This document shows positions 10,810 to 26,567 of a stretch of DNA of 64,000 nucleotides, piece after piece. The position numbers were made by a program, and so were the translations under genes. Below the pieces are notes generated by a model. The model had not been told where the DNA came from, did no database searches, and saw only the letters and a program-made list of their open reading frames with translations. The DNA is from Hermodice carunculata (lineage: Eukaryota > Annelida > Polychaeta > Eunicida > Amphinomidae): NCBI GenBank assembly GCA_964020975.1, contig OZ026619.1, positions 98,576,148-98,640,147 of the forward strand, given 5' to 3'. Numbering within the stretch: the stretch's first letter is position 1; every line of letters starts with the position of its first letter.

Positions 10810-11660
10810 CAATCCTGATTTCGTCCAAGCTTCTTCAACACCTTGTCTTATGTAACAGACCCTATCCTTCACCAAATGGATAATAAAAACTATACTGGGG
10901 TGATTGTTTTAGACTTGAAAAAGACTTTCGATACAGTTAATCATGTCATATTGCTGAAGAAACTCCTTTCTTATGGTATGGAGGGAAAAATTGTTCCATT
11001 CGTATCTTTCAGGCCGAAGCCAAACTGTTTATTTAAATGGTTGTCTGTCTGACATCGTACCAATATGTAGTGGTATCTCGCAAGCTTAGATCTTGGACCC
11101 ATTTTTCACATTTTATGATGACTTGCCCGACTTTCCGCTGAAGTGTACAACAGTGCTTTATGGTGACAACATGGCATGATTGTACAGCCATCGGCAAGTC
11201 TTGCAGGCCAAAAAAGTTCTGTCTAATTACCTGCACATTGTGTCAAAATGGTTAGTGGTAAATCGTTTGACCTTGAATACCAACAAAACCAAATGCCAAA
11301 TATTTGGGGGAAGTGTCAGGTTACAAAATGTCAATACACTAAATCTCAGCATGGTAAAATCATAAAGCAGGTACAGTCTTTTAAGTGTACATGTATTGGG
11401 GTTTGGCTTGACAATACAATATTTTTTTTTTTGGGGGGGGGGGCTCACAGTACAAAACCTGTTGTCAAGATTAGCTCCCCATTGTACTTGCTTTGTAGCA
11501 TTCCCAATTATATCTCATTGTATAAAAGAAAAATTGTTCAATGCATCCTTTCTTATCTTGATTATGGTCTTCGGTATAGTCACACGATGCACATTGAGTT
11601 CACCAATAAGCAAAACCGTGAAGACCGTCGTTCCAGTGCAGTATAGTTTCAGGTATGTTA
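10810..11660 (+). mobile_element. LINE-E, degenerate reverse transcriptase
   Basis: Clear RT palm sequence VIVLDLKKTFDTVNHVILLKK (10900-10962), matching the LDLSKAFDTVNHxILLxKL box. Later, in other frames, come traces of the QGSxLGPxxFxxYxxDLP block (11080-11130), SKWLVVNRLTLNTNKTKCQIF near 11240-11300 and VWLDNT at 11400. Multiple stops and frame changes are present. A T10G9-type tract at 11421-11442 sits inside the coding sequence. Endonuclease and C-terminal knuckle are not seen. CR1-like, clade uncertain. Confidence 0.75.
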
Positions 11661-11889
11661 CACGGTTGTACAGTTTGTAGTCAAAACACAAATTCTACCT
11701 GTTGCCATCGTTTTCAAATGTACTTGACAGTTTATCTAATGAGAAATGAAACATTCCCAACGTGGAGTGTCCTGTGAATGAGCAAGGTATGGAAATTCCT
11801 CTCTACACAAAAAACCCTGATATGGATCAGTATCATTTGGTGAAGGAGGGACTTTTTCAACATCAAAAATAAGTGGCCATTCAAATATT
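11661..11889. other. Unassigned stretch with a coding-like + frame
   Basis: 11748-11869 reads as one open + frame of about 40 codons ending in TAA, including VNEQGMEIPLYTKNPDMDQY. No family recognised and no splice context. Low support as a gene. Confidence 0.25.
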
Positions 11890-11932
11890 AGTAATAATAA
11901 TGATAATAATAATGATGATGCTGATGATGATG

Positions 11933-12023
<91 letters not shown>
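11890..12023. repeat. (AAT)n microsatellite
   Basis: About 130 bp of AAT repeat, with GATGATG variants at its left end. Long polyleucine and polyisoleucine frames here are artefacts of the repeat. Confidence 0.95.
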
Positions 12024-12025
<2 letters not shown>

Positions 12026-12860
12026 CAGTCGCAGAGTATCTCTGCTTTATTACAAAACTTCTAAGTGAGGTAAGATAGTTATTCCTCTCGTTTTCAGATA
12101 TATAGTGAGAAATAGATCGCCGCAGATTAGCCAGATTACTGCCAGAGATTACCTTTCCTCCACCAATTAACACCGGCATTGTCAAGGCCTTTGTGTCCAT
12201 GCTTATAATTCTCATGTGACCTATCAAGAGAACGCTATAAACAAGTGCCGTTCCACGCATCAAATCTGAAGTGAATGAAGAGGAAATATGAGGTGGGAGA
12301 GATGTCTTTCGAATGTTCCAAGGTCACCCTCATGATATTTTTTGTCTGTGGGGAGCCATCCACAACTTTGTTGAACATGGTAGGAAGAATGAAACCTGTG
12401 GCCAGTGTCGACCCCTCTGTACAAAATCGACCTCTCTCTCTCTCCTATAAACCAGCTATTGTTATGTCAAATGTGGCTCAAAAGCTATTCAACTAACTCT
12501 TTCCTGAACCTTTTGTTTTATATGCAGTAGCGACGTGTTTGTCTTCACTGGTCCATATTGCACCAGATAAATGCCCCAAAATGCAAGGGCCTACAGTGAA
12601 TGAATGGTTAAATCTCAGGGGTAACTCAGGACTGGAATTAGACTTCCCATATGGAAGGTCTTGATAGCAGATAAAATATATTCAAATGGTCACCCTGTCA
12701 TGATGCCTTTACAAGAGCTCAAATTCGTAGACGCCTAATTCACCAGAGACAAATCTGTAAACAATTGAGGTTCAAGTAGTAGCTTTAGGATGTATGTGGA
12801 ACATGTTGTAAGGTTTTGGTGTGCTTTAGAGTGATCAGTATTATGTATCACCACCACAGA
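12024..12860. other. Unassigned stretch upstream of LINE-F
   Basis: No feature recognised. The right part could hold an unrecognisable upstream portion of LINE-F. Confidence 0.35.
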
Positions 12861-12888
12861 TAGAAGGTGGCTGCCATCGTAGTGTTCT

Positions 12889-14660
12889 GTGCAGGACTTG
12901 CCAAAAGATAACAACTGTTTACAATCTAATGCCATTACAATAGACAAAGTAACTGAAGCTGTTAAAATTCTTAAGCTTGGTAAAGATGGTGGTGAATTAG
13001 GTCATTACTCTGATCATGTTATTCGAGGGACAGATACTCTATATATCTACTTATCATTGTTATTCACCTCTATACTTACACACGGGCATTCATCTGATAA
13101 TATGTTAAACATCTCTCTACATCCTATTCCAAAAAACAAAAGAAAATCTACTAATGACTCGGAGAACTATCGAAGTATAGCTCTCAGTAGCATATTGGGT
13201 AAGATCCTCGACTGGATAATTTTAAATGATAATACTGGATAATTTTAAATGATAATTCCGAACTACAATTTGGTTTCAAAGCTAACAGTTCTGCCAGTCA
13301 GTGCACATTTGTCCGTTCAGAGTGTGTCAATTATTATAAGCGAAATGGCACTGATGTATAAGTGGTTCTATTAGATGCAACAAAAGCCTTTGATCGAGTT
13401 GAGTTTGTTAAATTATTCACACTCTTGCTAAAGAAAGGCTTGTGCCCCATCACCACCAGGTTACTCCTAAACATATATCAAAATCAAAAAGTGTCTGTTG
13501 TGTGGGGAGGTAATAGGTCAAAAAGCTTTCACGTGTAGCAACATAAATAAGGCAAGGTGGAGTACTCTCTCCAATATTTTTTGGAGTGTATATAGATGAA
13601 CTGCTGAATCGCTTGAAAAAACAAGGCTTTGGATGTCATGTCGGTAATGTGTTCATGGAAGCTTTAGGTTATGCTGACAATGTGGTCCTCCTAGCTCCCA
13701 CATTATCCTCCATGTCAAAAATGTTAGATATTTGCTCCATTTACGCCTCCGAATATAATGTCTCTTTTAATCCTAGTAAAAGTAAACATATAACTTTTGG
13801 CAAAAGAAATCCCTCTGTGCGACTACTCTTTGATGAAAAACCAATTGAACATGTTGATAAATGTGAACATCTGGGTAACCTTATTGGTCTCAATTCTGGT
13901 TCCGATGGCATAAAAAATTTCATTAAGCGGTTTCAAACAGAGCCGCACATGCTCATGGTACATTTTTTTAAAGCATTTCCAGATATAAGGAACAAACTTT
14001 TTAAAACATTCTGCATGGCATTGTACGGATGGCAACTCTGGGATCTATCAAGTAAGGAGGTCCAGACTTTTTATACAGCTTGACGTAAGGCCGTTAGATA
14101 CATATGGAGAATCCCGCACAGGACACACAATCGTCTGCTTCCTCTGATTTGTGGTGTTCCTCCAGTCGAAACACAGATACATAGAAGGTTTATAAAATTC
14201 ATTTCAAAAGTGGTAAACAGTAACAATATAATTGTAAAAACATGCTGTACTCTGGTGATTAATGGCAACCAATCATTTTCGTCTAAATATTTAACGTTCA
14301 TAGCGCCAAAATATGGAATGGATAAGCACTCACTAGTGTCGTCATACTGGCGATCACTGTTCAGTTCTCGGGATAATGAGGACTGCAATCAAGATGATGA
14401 ACAATCTGCGGCGTTTATCCGGGAACTTTGCGAGCAAGGGACGGCAAGCTTAAAACCGATCTCTCACGAGCAGAACTGGATGAAATTATTAATTTCGTAT
14501 GCACATTGTAACTTTTGTCACCCAAAACGAGTCCATGTGGATAGCGTCATCTTGACCAGTGAACTGCATGAATGACTGATTTTTTATTCCTCTTAATTCA
14601 TATGTATATGTTGTATACTTTGTTGCCTTTTTGTTATATATTGTACCTCTTGTGTACGAA
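12889..14660 (+). mobile_element. LINE-F, jockey-type ORF2 (RT to C-terminus) with 3' UTR
   Basis: The best-preserved RT in the first half of the window. Order: KLGKDGGELGHYSDHVIRG (12975), PIPKNKRKS...NYRSIALSSILGK (13120-13205), VLLDATKAFDRVEFVKLFTL (13360-13420), GVYIDELLNRLKKQGFG (13585), GYADNVVLLAP (13665), then NPSKSKHITFGK, YGWQLWDLSS and the tail ending with TAA at 14575. The catalytic YADD is YADN. A 23-bp tandem duplication at 13211-13256 and at least one further frame change break the frame, and stop codons occur. A 3' UTR with AATAAA (14658) leads straight into (TA)n. The endonuclease is missing. Related to LINE-I at 45.5-47.3 kb. Confidence 0.85.
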
Positions 14661-14664
14661 TAAA

Positions 14665-18272
<3,608 letters not shown>

Positions 18273-18548
18273 TTAATTTATCCTGACGCAGTCAACAATA
18301 TGGCCTCCTGCTACCTCATTATACCTACAGTTATAAAGATTGAAACAACCCACAATGGTCATGTCAAAATAACTTGGATTTAACTCCACGCGAATGGAAC
18401 CACTGGTGAGCTGATCCTTCAACTCAAATTTTCTTACATCTGCCATCTTACAATAACTTTGGGCAGCTCCAGTTTGTATGTTGCTGACCGTTTTCCCAGC
18501 TGTTGTATACAAGGATAACAAATCTTCCCCATCTCTCGTACATGCCAT
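18273..18548 (-). CDS. Coding-like frame joined to an in-frame 36-bp repeat
   Basis: A 91-codon frame on the - strand from ATG at 18548 to TAA at 18273, with MACTRDGEDLLSLYTTAGK at its start. Upstream it stays open into the minisatellite, where 12-residue units recur (ATCTRDEQNLLM, ACTRDGEDLLSL). The amino-acid composition looks more like protein than other frames in this AT-rich area. I do not recognise the family. The TRDGxxLxxYxTAGK pattern is loosely like a beta-propeller blade, but that is a guess. No promoter or clear splice sites were found. It may be an exon, a pseudogene or chance. Confidence 0.3.
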   Translation of the reverse strand: MACTRDGEDLLSLYTTAGKTVSNIQTGAAQSYCKMADVRKFELKDQLTSGSIRVELNPSYFDMTIVGCFNLYNCRYNEVAGGHIVDCVRIN

Positions 18549-18860
18549 TAATAAATTTTGTTCATCTCTAGTGCATGTGGCTACTAACTCTTGTTCATCT
18601 CAAGTACATGGGTGACTAAATGTTTCTTCTGTCTGGTGTATGGGGTCGAAAGCTTCTACTAATCTCCAGTAAGTGGGATTACTAATTCTTGCCCTACTCT
18701 AGTATTATGGGTTCCTAACGCTTGCCCATATGTAGTATATGGCGGTACTAACTCTTGTCCGTCTCTAGTATACGATGTTAGCTGCACTTGCTAAATTTCA
18801 ATTTGTGGTATATGGTATTACTAACTCTTGTCCATATCTGGTATATGAAGTTTACTTCCT
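18545..18860. repeat. ~36-bp minisatellite
   Basis: About nine units of 31-40 bp with core TACTAACTCTTGTCCxTCTCTAG. Units nearest 18550 keep an open - frame; units farther right contain stops. Confidence 0.8.
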
Positions 18861-19689
18861 CATTATTTCAAATAAAAGGATTATATTCCGAATCCAGACA
18901 GATATATGCTGATCATCAAGTCTTCAAGTTGAGAAAAATCCATAGGAATAAAAAAATAGTTTTCATACGTGGAGGGTCCTCTGCACACAAGACAAACTGT
19001 GTTTAAACTCTTCAAAGTATTGTACATAGAATTGTCATGATAAGGGTGATGGTGGTGGTTTATGGAGTGTTGCAAGAACTACTGAACATACGAAAACCCC
19101 TTATACTAATTGGGATTGTAATACAGAAAAAAATAGACGGAACCGTCGTATGTTTTCTGCCATAAACAGCTGGCAATGTGTATTATCTGGCTCTTGTGCA
19201 AACTGTATACCGAGTCCAGAATACTAAATTTTATTATGAATGATAGATATAGTTCATAACAAACCAATCACAATATGTTTACATCAAAACGTCGTCAAAT
19301 TATTCACATTCAAAACGCGCCTAAATAAAAAAAGACAACGAGTGCGTACCTTCAATCCAGTAAATTTACATGAGGTGCACAATCCTGTTACTGAGAACAT
19401 AGATTTTACCGATGGCATACACTTTAAACCTTACTTATCTATTCCTTGTCAGAAATCTAACGAACTTAAGCCAGTAGTTAGATACTGCGTACACACTCTC
19501 AGCCAGTCTGTGTCTTGCTTACACTTTACACTACACTTGCTCACCTTTCTTTTTATCCTGGTACAAAAATAAGGGCACAAGTTCACTTTCTGACAGCCGA
19601 TATTTTGATCGATGTTTCATTTTAATATAGTGATCACTTAATTTTGATCATTTACGTTTCTGTAAAAGGTTGTTGAAAAAAGTAAATCA
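18861..19689. other. Unassigned stretch
   Basis: No feature recognised. One + frame of 110 codons (19240-19572) is open but has no known domain. Confidence 0.35.
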
Positions 19690-19944
19690 GAGCTACATAA
19701 GTTACCGCTAGGAATTGTTTATAGACCCCTAAACCACCTGTTTCCTTTGGGTATAAATTACGGTATTATTTTGACCTCATCAAATGTGGTATCGTTCACA
19801 ACACTGCCTTAACAAGTGGGTTAAACCTGGAATTTAACACTGGTTTTGAAGCTAAATCTTACAATGGTTTAACTCTGCACAAAAATAAGTCAGCTTGAAT
19901 TACCGAAACCACTTCCACATGTGTAAACCTAATTATTAAAATAT
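19690..19944. repeat. 255-bp tandem duplication, copy 1
   Basis: Begins GAGCTACATAAGTTACCGCT and ends TTATTAAAATAT. Repeated immediately at 19945-20199 with about nine differences (roughly 96% identity). No further unit on either side. Confidence 0.95.
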
Positions 19945-20199
19945 GAGCTACATAAGTTACCGCTGGGAATTATTTATAGACCCCTAAACCACCTGTTTCC
20001 TTTGGGTATAAATTACGGTATTATTTTGACCTCATCAAATGTGGTATCGTTCACAACACTGCCTTAACAAAGTGGTTAAACCTGGAATTTAACACTGGTT
20101 TTGAAGCTTAATCTTACAATGGTTTTACTCTGCACAAAAATAAGTCAGCCTGAATTACTGAAACCACTTCCACATGTGTAAACCTAATTATTAAAATAT
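19945..20199. repeat. 255-bp tandem duplication, copy 2
   Basis: Second copy, same length as the first. Differences are scattered single bases plus a one-base shift near 20070. No coding frame recognised in either copy. Confidence 0.95.
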
Positions 20200-20690
20200 G
20201 CGTTTCTTTCTTCCACTCTGTTCTACCCTTTTTTACAGTAGTTTAGTTAACATGCTAAAAAACGTACATTTGGTACACGTTATGAAAATACTTGAGTCCC
20301 TCCCTAATATGCTGACCATACAGGATTGGTAGCTAAAAGCTAAGACCATTTAAAATAAAAACATTAAAAGCGGCATATCTTATTACCTGGATAATGGAAT
20401 ATTTCTTTTGACTATATAGTTAGTCTTAAGTCATCGTAATTGGTAAAAGAGTTGATTTTATACAAAATGGATGCTTGGCCATGCATTCATTTATTCATGT
20501 ACAACGTAAATCATTCAGGTATTATAGTTTCTAATTATTTTTAAATTTGCTATGTGTAAAGAATTTGAAGTTCCTAAGGCTATTCGTTTAATTTACTTAG
20601 TATTCTCTTGTCACATGAAAACATAAGCGGTGCTAGTTTTGGAAATATTACGATCAAAGATATAATCCGATTGTCTATTTTACCAGGCGC
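20200..20690. other. Unassigned stretch
   Basis: No feature recognised between the tandem duplication and LINE-G. Confidence 0.4.
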
Positions 20691-20699
20691 AGCGGTCTG

Positions 20700-22615
20700 G
20701 ATATGTACTTATGGACTCGTTAAGTAAGAAAATAGATGAACTACTTCAAATAATTGAAAACGAGAAACACATATTAAACGAAAAGCGAGTAGAAACGAAA
20801 TAATTTAAAATCTAAAGTTCAAGCACGTGAAGTAGAGAAAATAAAAAACGGATATGACACAGACACAGATGGTAGAGGAACATGTGTGTATATTATGGAG
20901 AAATTGGAGGCTTTTGAATGTGATTTTGGCAAATGCCACTACAGTGAATCTGCGTGGTCAAAAGTTAAATTGGTTAAAATTGGAAAAAGTAATAGGATGT
21001 GTATATTGCAATCCAACCAGTACTTCTGTTTATAACACAGAATTAATTAAAGCAGATGGTGAAGAAAAAACAACAGCCACGTTAATGTTTGGGGACTTCT
21101 ATCACCCAAAAATGGACTGGAAGTATAATATTTGCAATCATGAAGCTGAGCATGAGCTCATCATGTTACAGAATCCCCCCCCCCCCCGGCCCAGAAGACA
21201 AGCATTCTTCACTGAATGTTTACAACTAAAGAGGGACAGGTATGGCACTCGGCAATGTTGCCTCCTATTGGGAAGAGTGATCATTGTGCTCTTAAATTTA
21301 ATAAGATGGGTTGCCCTGAAACCAACAAAAAATGGATCAAGTTGAACTATTATAAGCGAAACTATGAAAATTTGAGGACAGAAACAAGCATAAAAATTGG
21401 AAAGGCATATTTGAGATTAGAATGTCGAAGAGGATTGAAATTATTCAAAAAATGAAATACATGACTCCAGTGAAAGAAACATTCCGAAGTGCAGACATGG
21501 AAAGAATGTATATAAGCCTTATGAGCGAATGATACTGGTCTTAAAAAGTTAAGAAAAAATTCAAGGCATGGAAAATACTTTCAGAATCAGAGTCAAGGGA
21601 TAGTGCTACAGACAAGGCCTTTGCTTGAGTCAGAAATCTATCCAGATTGGTCACTCCAAGAGGTAAACAAGGATATGAAAGAAACTTGGCATCTAAAGTC
21701 AACAAAAATCCAAAAGCGTTTTGGAAATATGTTAATTAAAAAACAGAAACACAAATTAGTATACCTGATTTAGAAAAATTCAAATATCTGAAAATCTTGT
21801 GGAAAGAACAAAATCAGATGTGGAGAAAGCAAAAGTACTAAATACTCATTTCAAAGCAGTGTTCACGAGTGAATGCTCAAATATACCTGACCCTTTTCAG
21901 TGAACATGTAATTCAAAATTAGAGAATATCGATATAAGATCAGATATGGTGTTAAAAACTACAAGATTTGAATCCTCATAGTCAATGGAACCTGATAAGA
22001 TGCATCTAAAGGAGCTTTTTGAATTAAGACATGTACTAGGTGAACCTTTGAGCTGAATCTTTGATAAGTCAATCAAAACAAGTACCTTACCCACAGACTG
22101 GAAAATGCAAATGTTACACCACTAAATAAAAAGGGTAGTAAAGAAAATCTTGCTACTACAGGCAACTTAGTTTAACATCAGTTTGTTGCAAGATTTTCGA
22201 ATCTATTATTAGATATGTAGCAATAAGGCATAAGAAGTGCCATAGATACTTCTCAGCCCATCAACATGGTTTTCTACATGGCAGATCTACAATGACCCAG
22301 TTATTAGAGAATTTACAAGAGTAGACAAGTATAGTAGAAAATGATGAGTGCATAGATATTCTGTATTGTGATTTCCAGACACATTTGATAAATTACCCCA
22401 CATACGACTTCTTCAAAAGATTTGAAAGTTTTACCATCATTGGGGAAGTAAGTGAGTGGATTGAAGACTCCTTAACAGACAGGAAACAGAGAGTATGTGT
22501 GAATATAAGCCTCTCAACTTGAGCGAAAGTTAGTAGTGGTGTTCCAAACGGCAGTGTGCTTGGGCCCTTCTTGTTTGTGATATACATGAATGATCTACCG
22601 GAAGATGTTAATGTC

Positions 22616-22696
<81 letters not shown>

Positions 22697-23640
22697 TGAC
22701 ACAAAAATCTATTGCAAATTGTAAGGCGAATTTTTTCATTTCTTATGCTGAATATCTACGCAATAATTAAGTGGGGTCAAGATTGACAATTACTAATACT
22801 CTTCCAACCAAAAAATGCATTATTTTGCATCTTAGAAAAACAATCGGTAAAGGAAACCTAAATCATGAGTTTAGACGCCAAATCAACTTGATTAGATGAA
22901 ACTGTGTGTTGAAAAGACTGGGATGTGAGCATTGATCAATGTTGCCTACTATTAAACATTGCCGAAATATTTCATCTGCAGCAAATAGATTAGTTGTAAT
23001 GATAATAAGAACCTTCAGTCATATTGATAAATCAACATTTAATCACATAAACAAAGGCCTAGTTTGACCTCAGCTGGAATATGCATCTTGTGTATGGATT
23101 ACATTGAGAGTTTAGCAGTGTGATCTGATTTGGGGGGTACAAGGAAGAGCAGCAAAATTAGTATCTGGTACTAAATAAATGAATTGTGAAGAAAGACTGA
23201 GGTTTCTTGGCCTGACAACATTATATGTTAGAAGACTATGTCGGGGAAAGATTCAAGTGCACAATTACTTCCATAATATGTGCAATTCAGACTGGAATTT
23301 TATGCTTCTCTTACCTGATTCAGTTGTGACCCATGAACACCAGTTTTAAATTGATAAATCAAATACAAATAACGGATTTTAAAAAAACAAACAAACAAGC
23401 AAGCAAAACCAGTTTTCCTCTTACAGAATAGTAAATAACTGGAATATCCTAGAAATAATGACTGGTCCATAAGTGAACACTTAAAAATCGATTAGATGAA
23501 CATTGGGTACATCATCAAATTTATATGACCATAGAGCATCTAAAGATGTTTTTACTGGTCTAGTGTGAACATTAAGAGTAGCTGATAGGCAAACTGTGGC
23601 CATTTTCCTGTAACAGGTACCTTATATTTATCTTATCTGT
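20700..23640 (+). mobile_element. LINE-G, near full-length ORF2 of a CR1/L2/Rex1-like element
   Basis: The longest LINE here. The endonuclease part holds GRGTCVYIMEKLEAFECDF (20870), IGCVYCNPTSTSVYNTELIK (20990) and MFGDFYHPKMDW (GDFNHP-type motif, 21088), and ends with PIGKSDHCALKFNKM (21260), keeping the SDH catalytic motif. RT follows: CRQLSLTSVCCKIFESII-type box, SGVPNGSVLGPFLFVIYMNDLP (22530-22600), and DDTKIYC after a (TA)n interruption. The post-RT part has ANRLVVMIIRTFSHI, QLEYASCVW and RIVNNWNILEIM near 23420. Many stops and frame shifts; dead. It starts with a possible coiled-coil stretch, MDSLSKKIDELLQIIENEK, at 20710. Confidence 0.85.
22618..22692. repeat. (TA)n microsatellite inside the LINE-G RT active site
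   Basis: About 75 bp of TA between EDVNVEY and TDDTKIYC, that is, just before the two catalytic aspartates. Confidence 0.95.
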
Positions 23641-24076
23641 ATTACTAGCGAATCTGCGAGATCTATTTAATTGGCATTTTACAGTTTTAAGCTTTACCTG
23701 CAATAGCGATTACTGTATACAACTTGAGATGGTGGCTGCTAACAATTATTTATTTGGAGTACATGCGTGCAAAATACGTTCACAGTATGAATTTTGATGT
23801 ACCTGATACAAGGCTACGGGAACAGGTTTTTGACGGTGTTCTGGAACACAATGACAATCCCCAAAAGCATGGCCTATGTGGATGAACTCAGTAAAGTGTT
23901 TAACGACATGGGCATGGACTGTGTCTTTGTTCCAAGCTATCCAATTTGCTAATGTCATTCTGTGAAATTATTGATTGAGGGGCATCAATTACATTTTTTT
24001 CTGGAAAGTGATGACAAAGGTCATGACATGGTATCAAATGTTTAAGTGGACCCCAGATATTCCTTTTTGGATAAAT
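23641..24076. other. Unassigned stretch
   Basis: No feature recognised between LINE-G and the repeat at 24077. Confidence 0.4.
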
Positions 24077-24560
24077 TCTTCATTGGCTACGTTGTGATGT
24101 GGGCTGTGTTCTGCGAAACATTGTTAAAATGGATGTAGAGTGTGTTAGTAATGTTCCAAATTCACAAATATCACTAGAACGATGTAGGCCTTTTTCTTCT
24201 TTTGCAGTAAACTCAGCTGACCGACAAGTCAGGAGAACCAAAAGGTGACTAGCCTAGCAGGTTTCTTTTTATCTTTGACAAAAGTAAGAAAACTTAGGTT
24301 TGAAGTAGTTAGGCCTTACCTTTTTGAAAAAAAAAACTAAAGGCTGTAAAAGTATTTTAAGGTTATGAGGACCAGTTTAAACCACCAGTTGCATTTTGTT
24401 GGTGAATGCCTGCCCTCCAGTCAGCAGTGAAATTTGTTTCTTCACATTAGTATATTGGACTGTGAACGTTATTCTTTTGATTACCCTTGAATCCCTTTTG
24501 CTGTCATAATTGGGTTGAAATTTATGAATATGGGAAATGTTTTTTTCCGAATTACATGTA
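24077..24560 (+). repeat. ~490-bp dispersed repeat (B-A unit), diverged copy
   Basis: Matches the reverse complement of 47482-47973. Block B (24077-24345) has CTTCATTGGCTACGTTGTG and GACAAGTCAGGAGAAC. Block A (24375-24560) has AGTGAAATTTGTTTCTTCAC and TTTATGAATATGG. It lacks the extra A block seen at 47974-48146. Confidence 0.7.
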
Positions 24561-26130
24561 AGGAATTACGTATGGTGTTGCATTCATTCTTGCCAATATC
24601 ACAAAGGAGGCGGTTAAATCAAAGCCATATCGTGAGCTGATAGGCAAGCGATCTGATGGTGTTTGACTGCCTCCTGAGTGATATATTGGCAACAATCAAT
24701 GTCACGCCATGCCTAATTTCTACTATAATATGGTTTCAAGTTGCTAATCCCCAATATGTGACACTAAAAAGGGTCAACCTGGCCTCAATTCACCCGTTAT
24801 CATCACTTTTGTTTATGCTGTTCCCGTTTGCTTGGGTAGTATTCCCTCCACTGCAGAATTTACCGTTTTGGAGATGAGTGGAGCCCGGGAGGGGGGGGGG
24901 GGTCGTAGGTGTGAAGACTGTACTGCTGTAAGATACAACCTTCCAATTACGCTTAGACTCAAAATATTCATAATACAAAACAGAGACCGAAGTATATAAT
25001 AATTGTGTCTTACGCTTACATTTGGCCACCCAGCAGATATAGCTTTTGGGAACATGGAAAACTTAATAGGGCGCTGCCAGACTTTCAATGTCAAACAAAT
25101 TTGATTGACTGAATGAAGTTATGTGACAAATCAATATATCACAGTTGAAAGTGAAAGACGATGGCAAGCAGGCAAATATTTCATGTGTTGAGCTATTTTC
25201 AAAATAGTTCATGTTCTGTTTGGATTACTTTTTCATGACAAAGGTTTCTTAAGTGCAAGATGCATGCAACAATAGGGAAGGGCAGTGTCTTAAGTTTCCA
25301 AAAACCTCCACTACACGGCATGCACCACCGCTTTCATCTGGGTACTCACCTGCAGGTGAACATTTGTCTCAGCAGATTTGCAAACATTGTGATAACATTG
25401 TAAGTATTGACAATCAAAGTGCCAAAAATGATCTTTTTCACGTAACATCTGCTGATAAATTTTACGCACACGAAAGAGAAGATTATATTACAGCAAAGTA
25501 TGAATGCATTTTTCCGCATGTTGTGTTACAAAAGTGAAAAATCCATTTGAACCGCAGTGACCGGGAACCACATTCTGTTTAATACATTGCTTCATAGTGC
25601 CACTCAACTACATGAATAGAGGAAAGAAGAAAGAAATGCAATAATATAGAATATTCTTTGACAGTTATTAAGGTAATGCAATGATCACATCTAAGAAATT
25701 ATTGACATAGCACATAATATGGACTCAACAGCATGAGGATTTCGTAAGACTCCTGTTGCAAGGATTTAATGTGACCTGGTTCATCGTGGGTGATAATGGA
25801 GGATCGAGATAGATAAAACAACATTGATCATCATGTTTTAAGAAGTCGATTGTATTTTATTTGCCGGGTGTGTTGTCGCTGTTTCAAAAATAAAGACAAG
25901 CAGACAACATCATCAGAATATGTTACTGTAGATGACTTCCCAAGTTTACAGAAAATTACCACCTGAATCCCTCGCAATCAAAACCAGTGTTACTGTATGT
26001 GTGTGGGGGGGGGGGGGGAGGTCGGCAGGTAGTGTTGAAAGTTAAAATCAAATGTGATCAACTCCACAACAATGTGTATTGTTTGCATTACTTTCTACAA
26101 AAAGTATTTATTAATGATAACATTATCATG
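24561..26130. other. Stretch without recognised genes
   Basis: Holds G-runs at 24891-24902 and 26006-26017. A + frame at 25253-25537 (94 codons) has no known domain. It includes ATTGTAAGTATT, which could be a splice donor but is unsupported. Confidence 0.35.
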
Positions 26131-26134
26131 ATTA

Positions 26135-26490
26135 TGAGTTACACTTGGTTATTTCGTTGGTCTGTACCAGTTTATTGATAATGTCAATGATCAAGATAAC
26201 AAAAACAAAGCAGCAAATACAAGTATCTTTTATTTAAATGAGCAAAACCTTACTTTTTTCATGGTCTGTCCTTGTTTATTGCGAGTGATGAAAAAATTCA
26301 AGTCTCTATTAAATAAAGACAATGTTATTGGTTACACTTTGTTATTTCATGGGTCTGTGTTTGTTTATTGCCACTGATGAAAAAACAGAAAGAGAAGACA
26401 TGTGTCTAATCAATATTAAGTGACGATATTACTAGTTATTATTTAAATTTGGTTATTTCATGGTGTGTGCTTGTTTTGCCAAAGATTATA
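26135..26490. repeat. Degenerate ~100-bp tandem repeat
   Basis: About four diverged units anchored by TTGGTTATTTCATGGxxTGTxCTTGTTTATTG at about 26145, 26250, 26340 and 26448. It lies just upstream of the THAP remnant. Confidence 0.6.
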
Positions 26491-26567
26491 TGTACATGAT
26501 GTATAGATGAAAAGATTTTTCTCCCAGATTTTTGTACCTAAACATTTCTTTTATTTTTTATTTACAG

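Noticed and set aside
11736-12263. 175-codon - frame as a gene
   Set aside because: Half of it is polyleucine from (AAT)n, and the rest shows no known domain or splice support.
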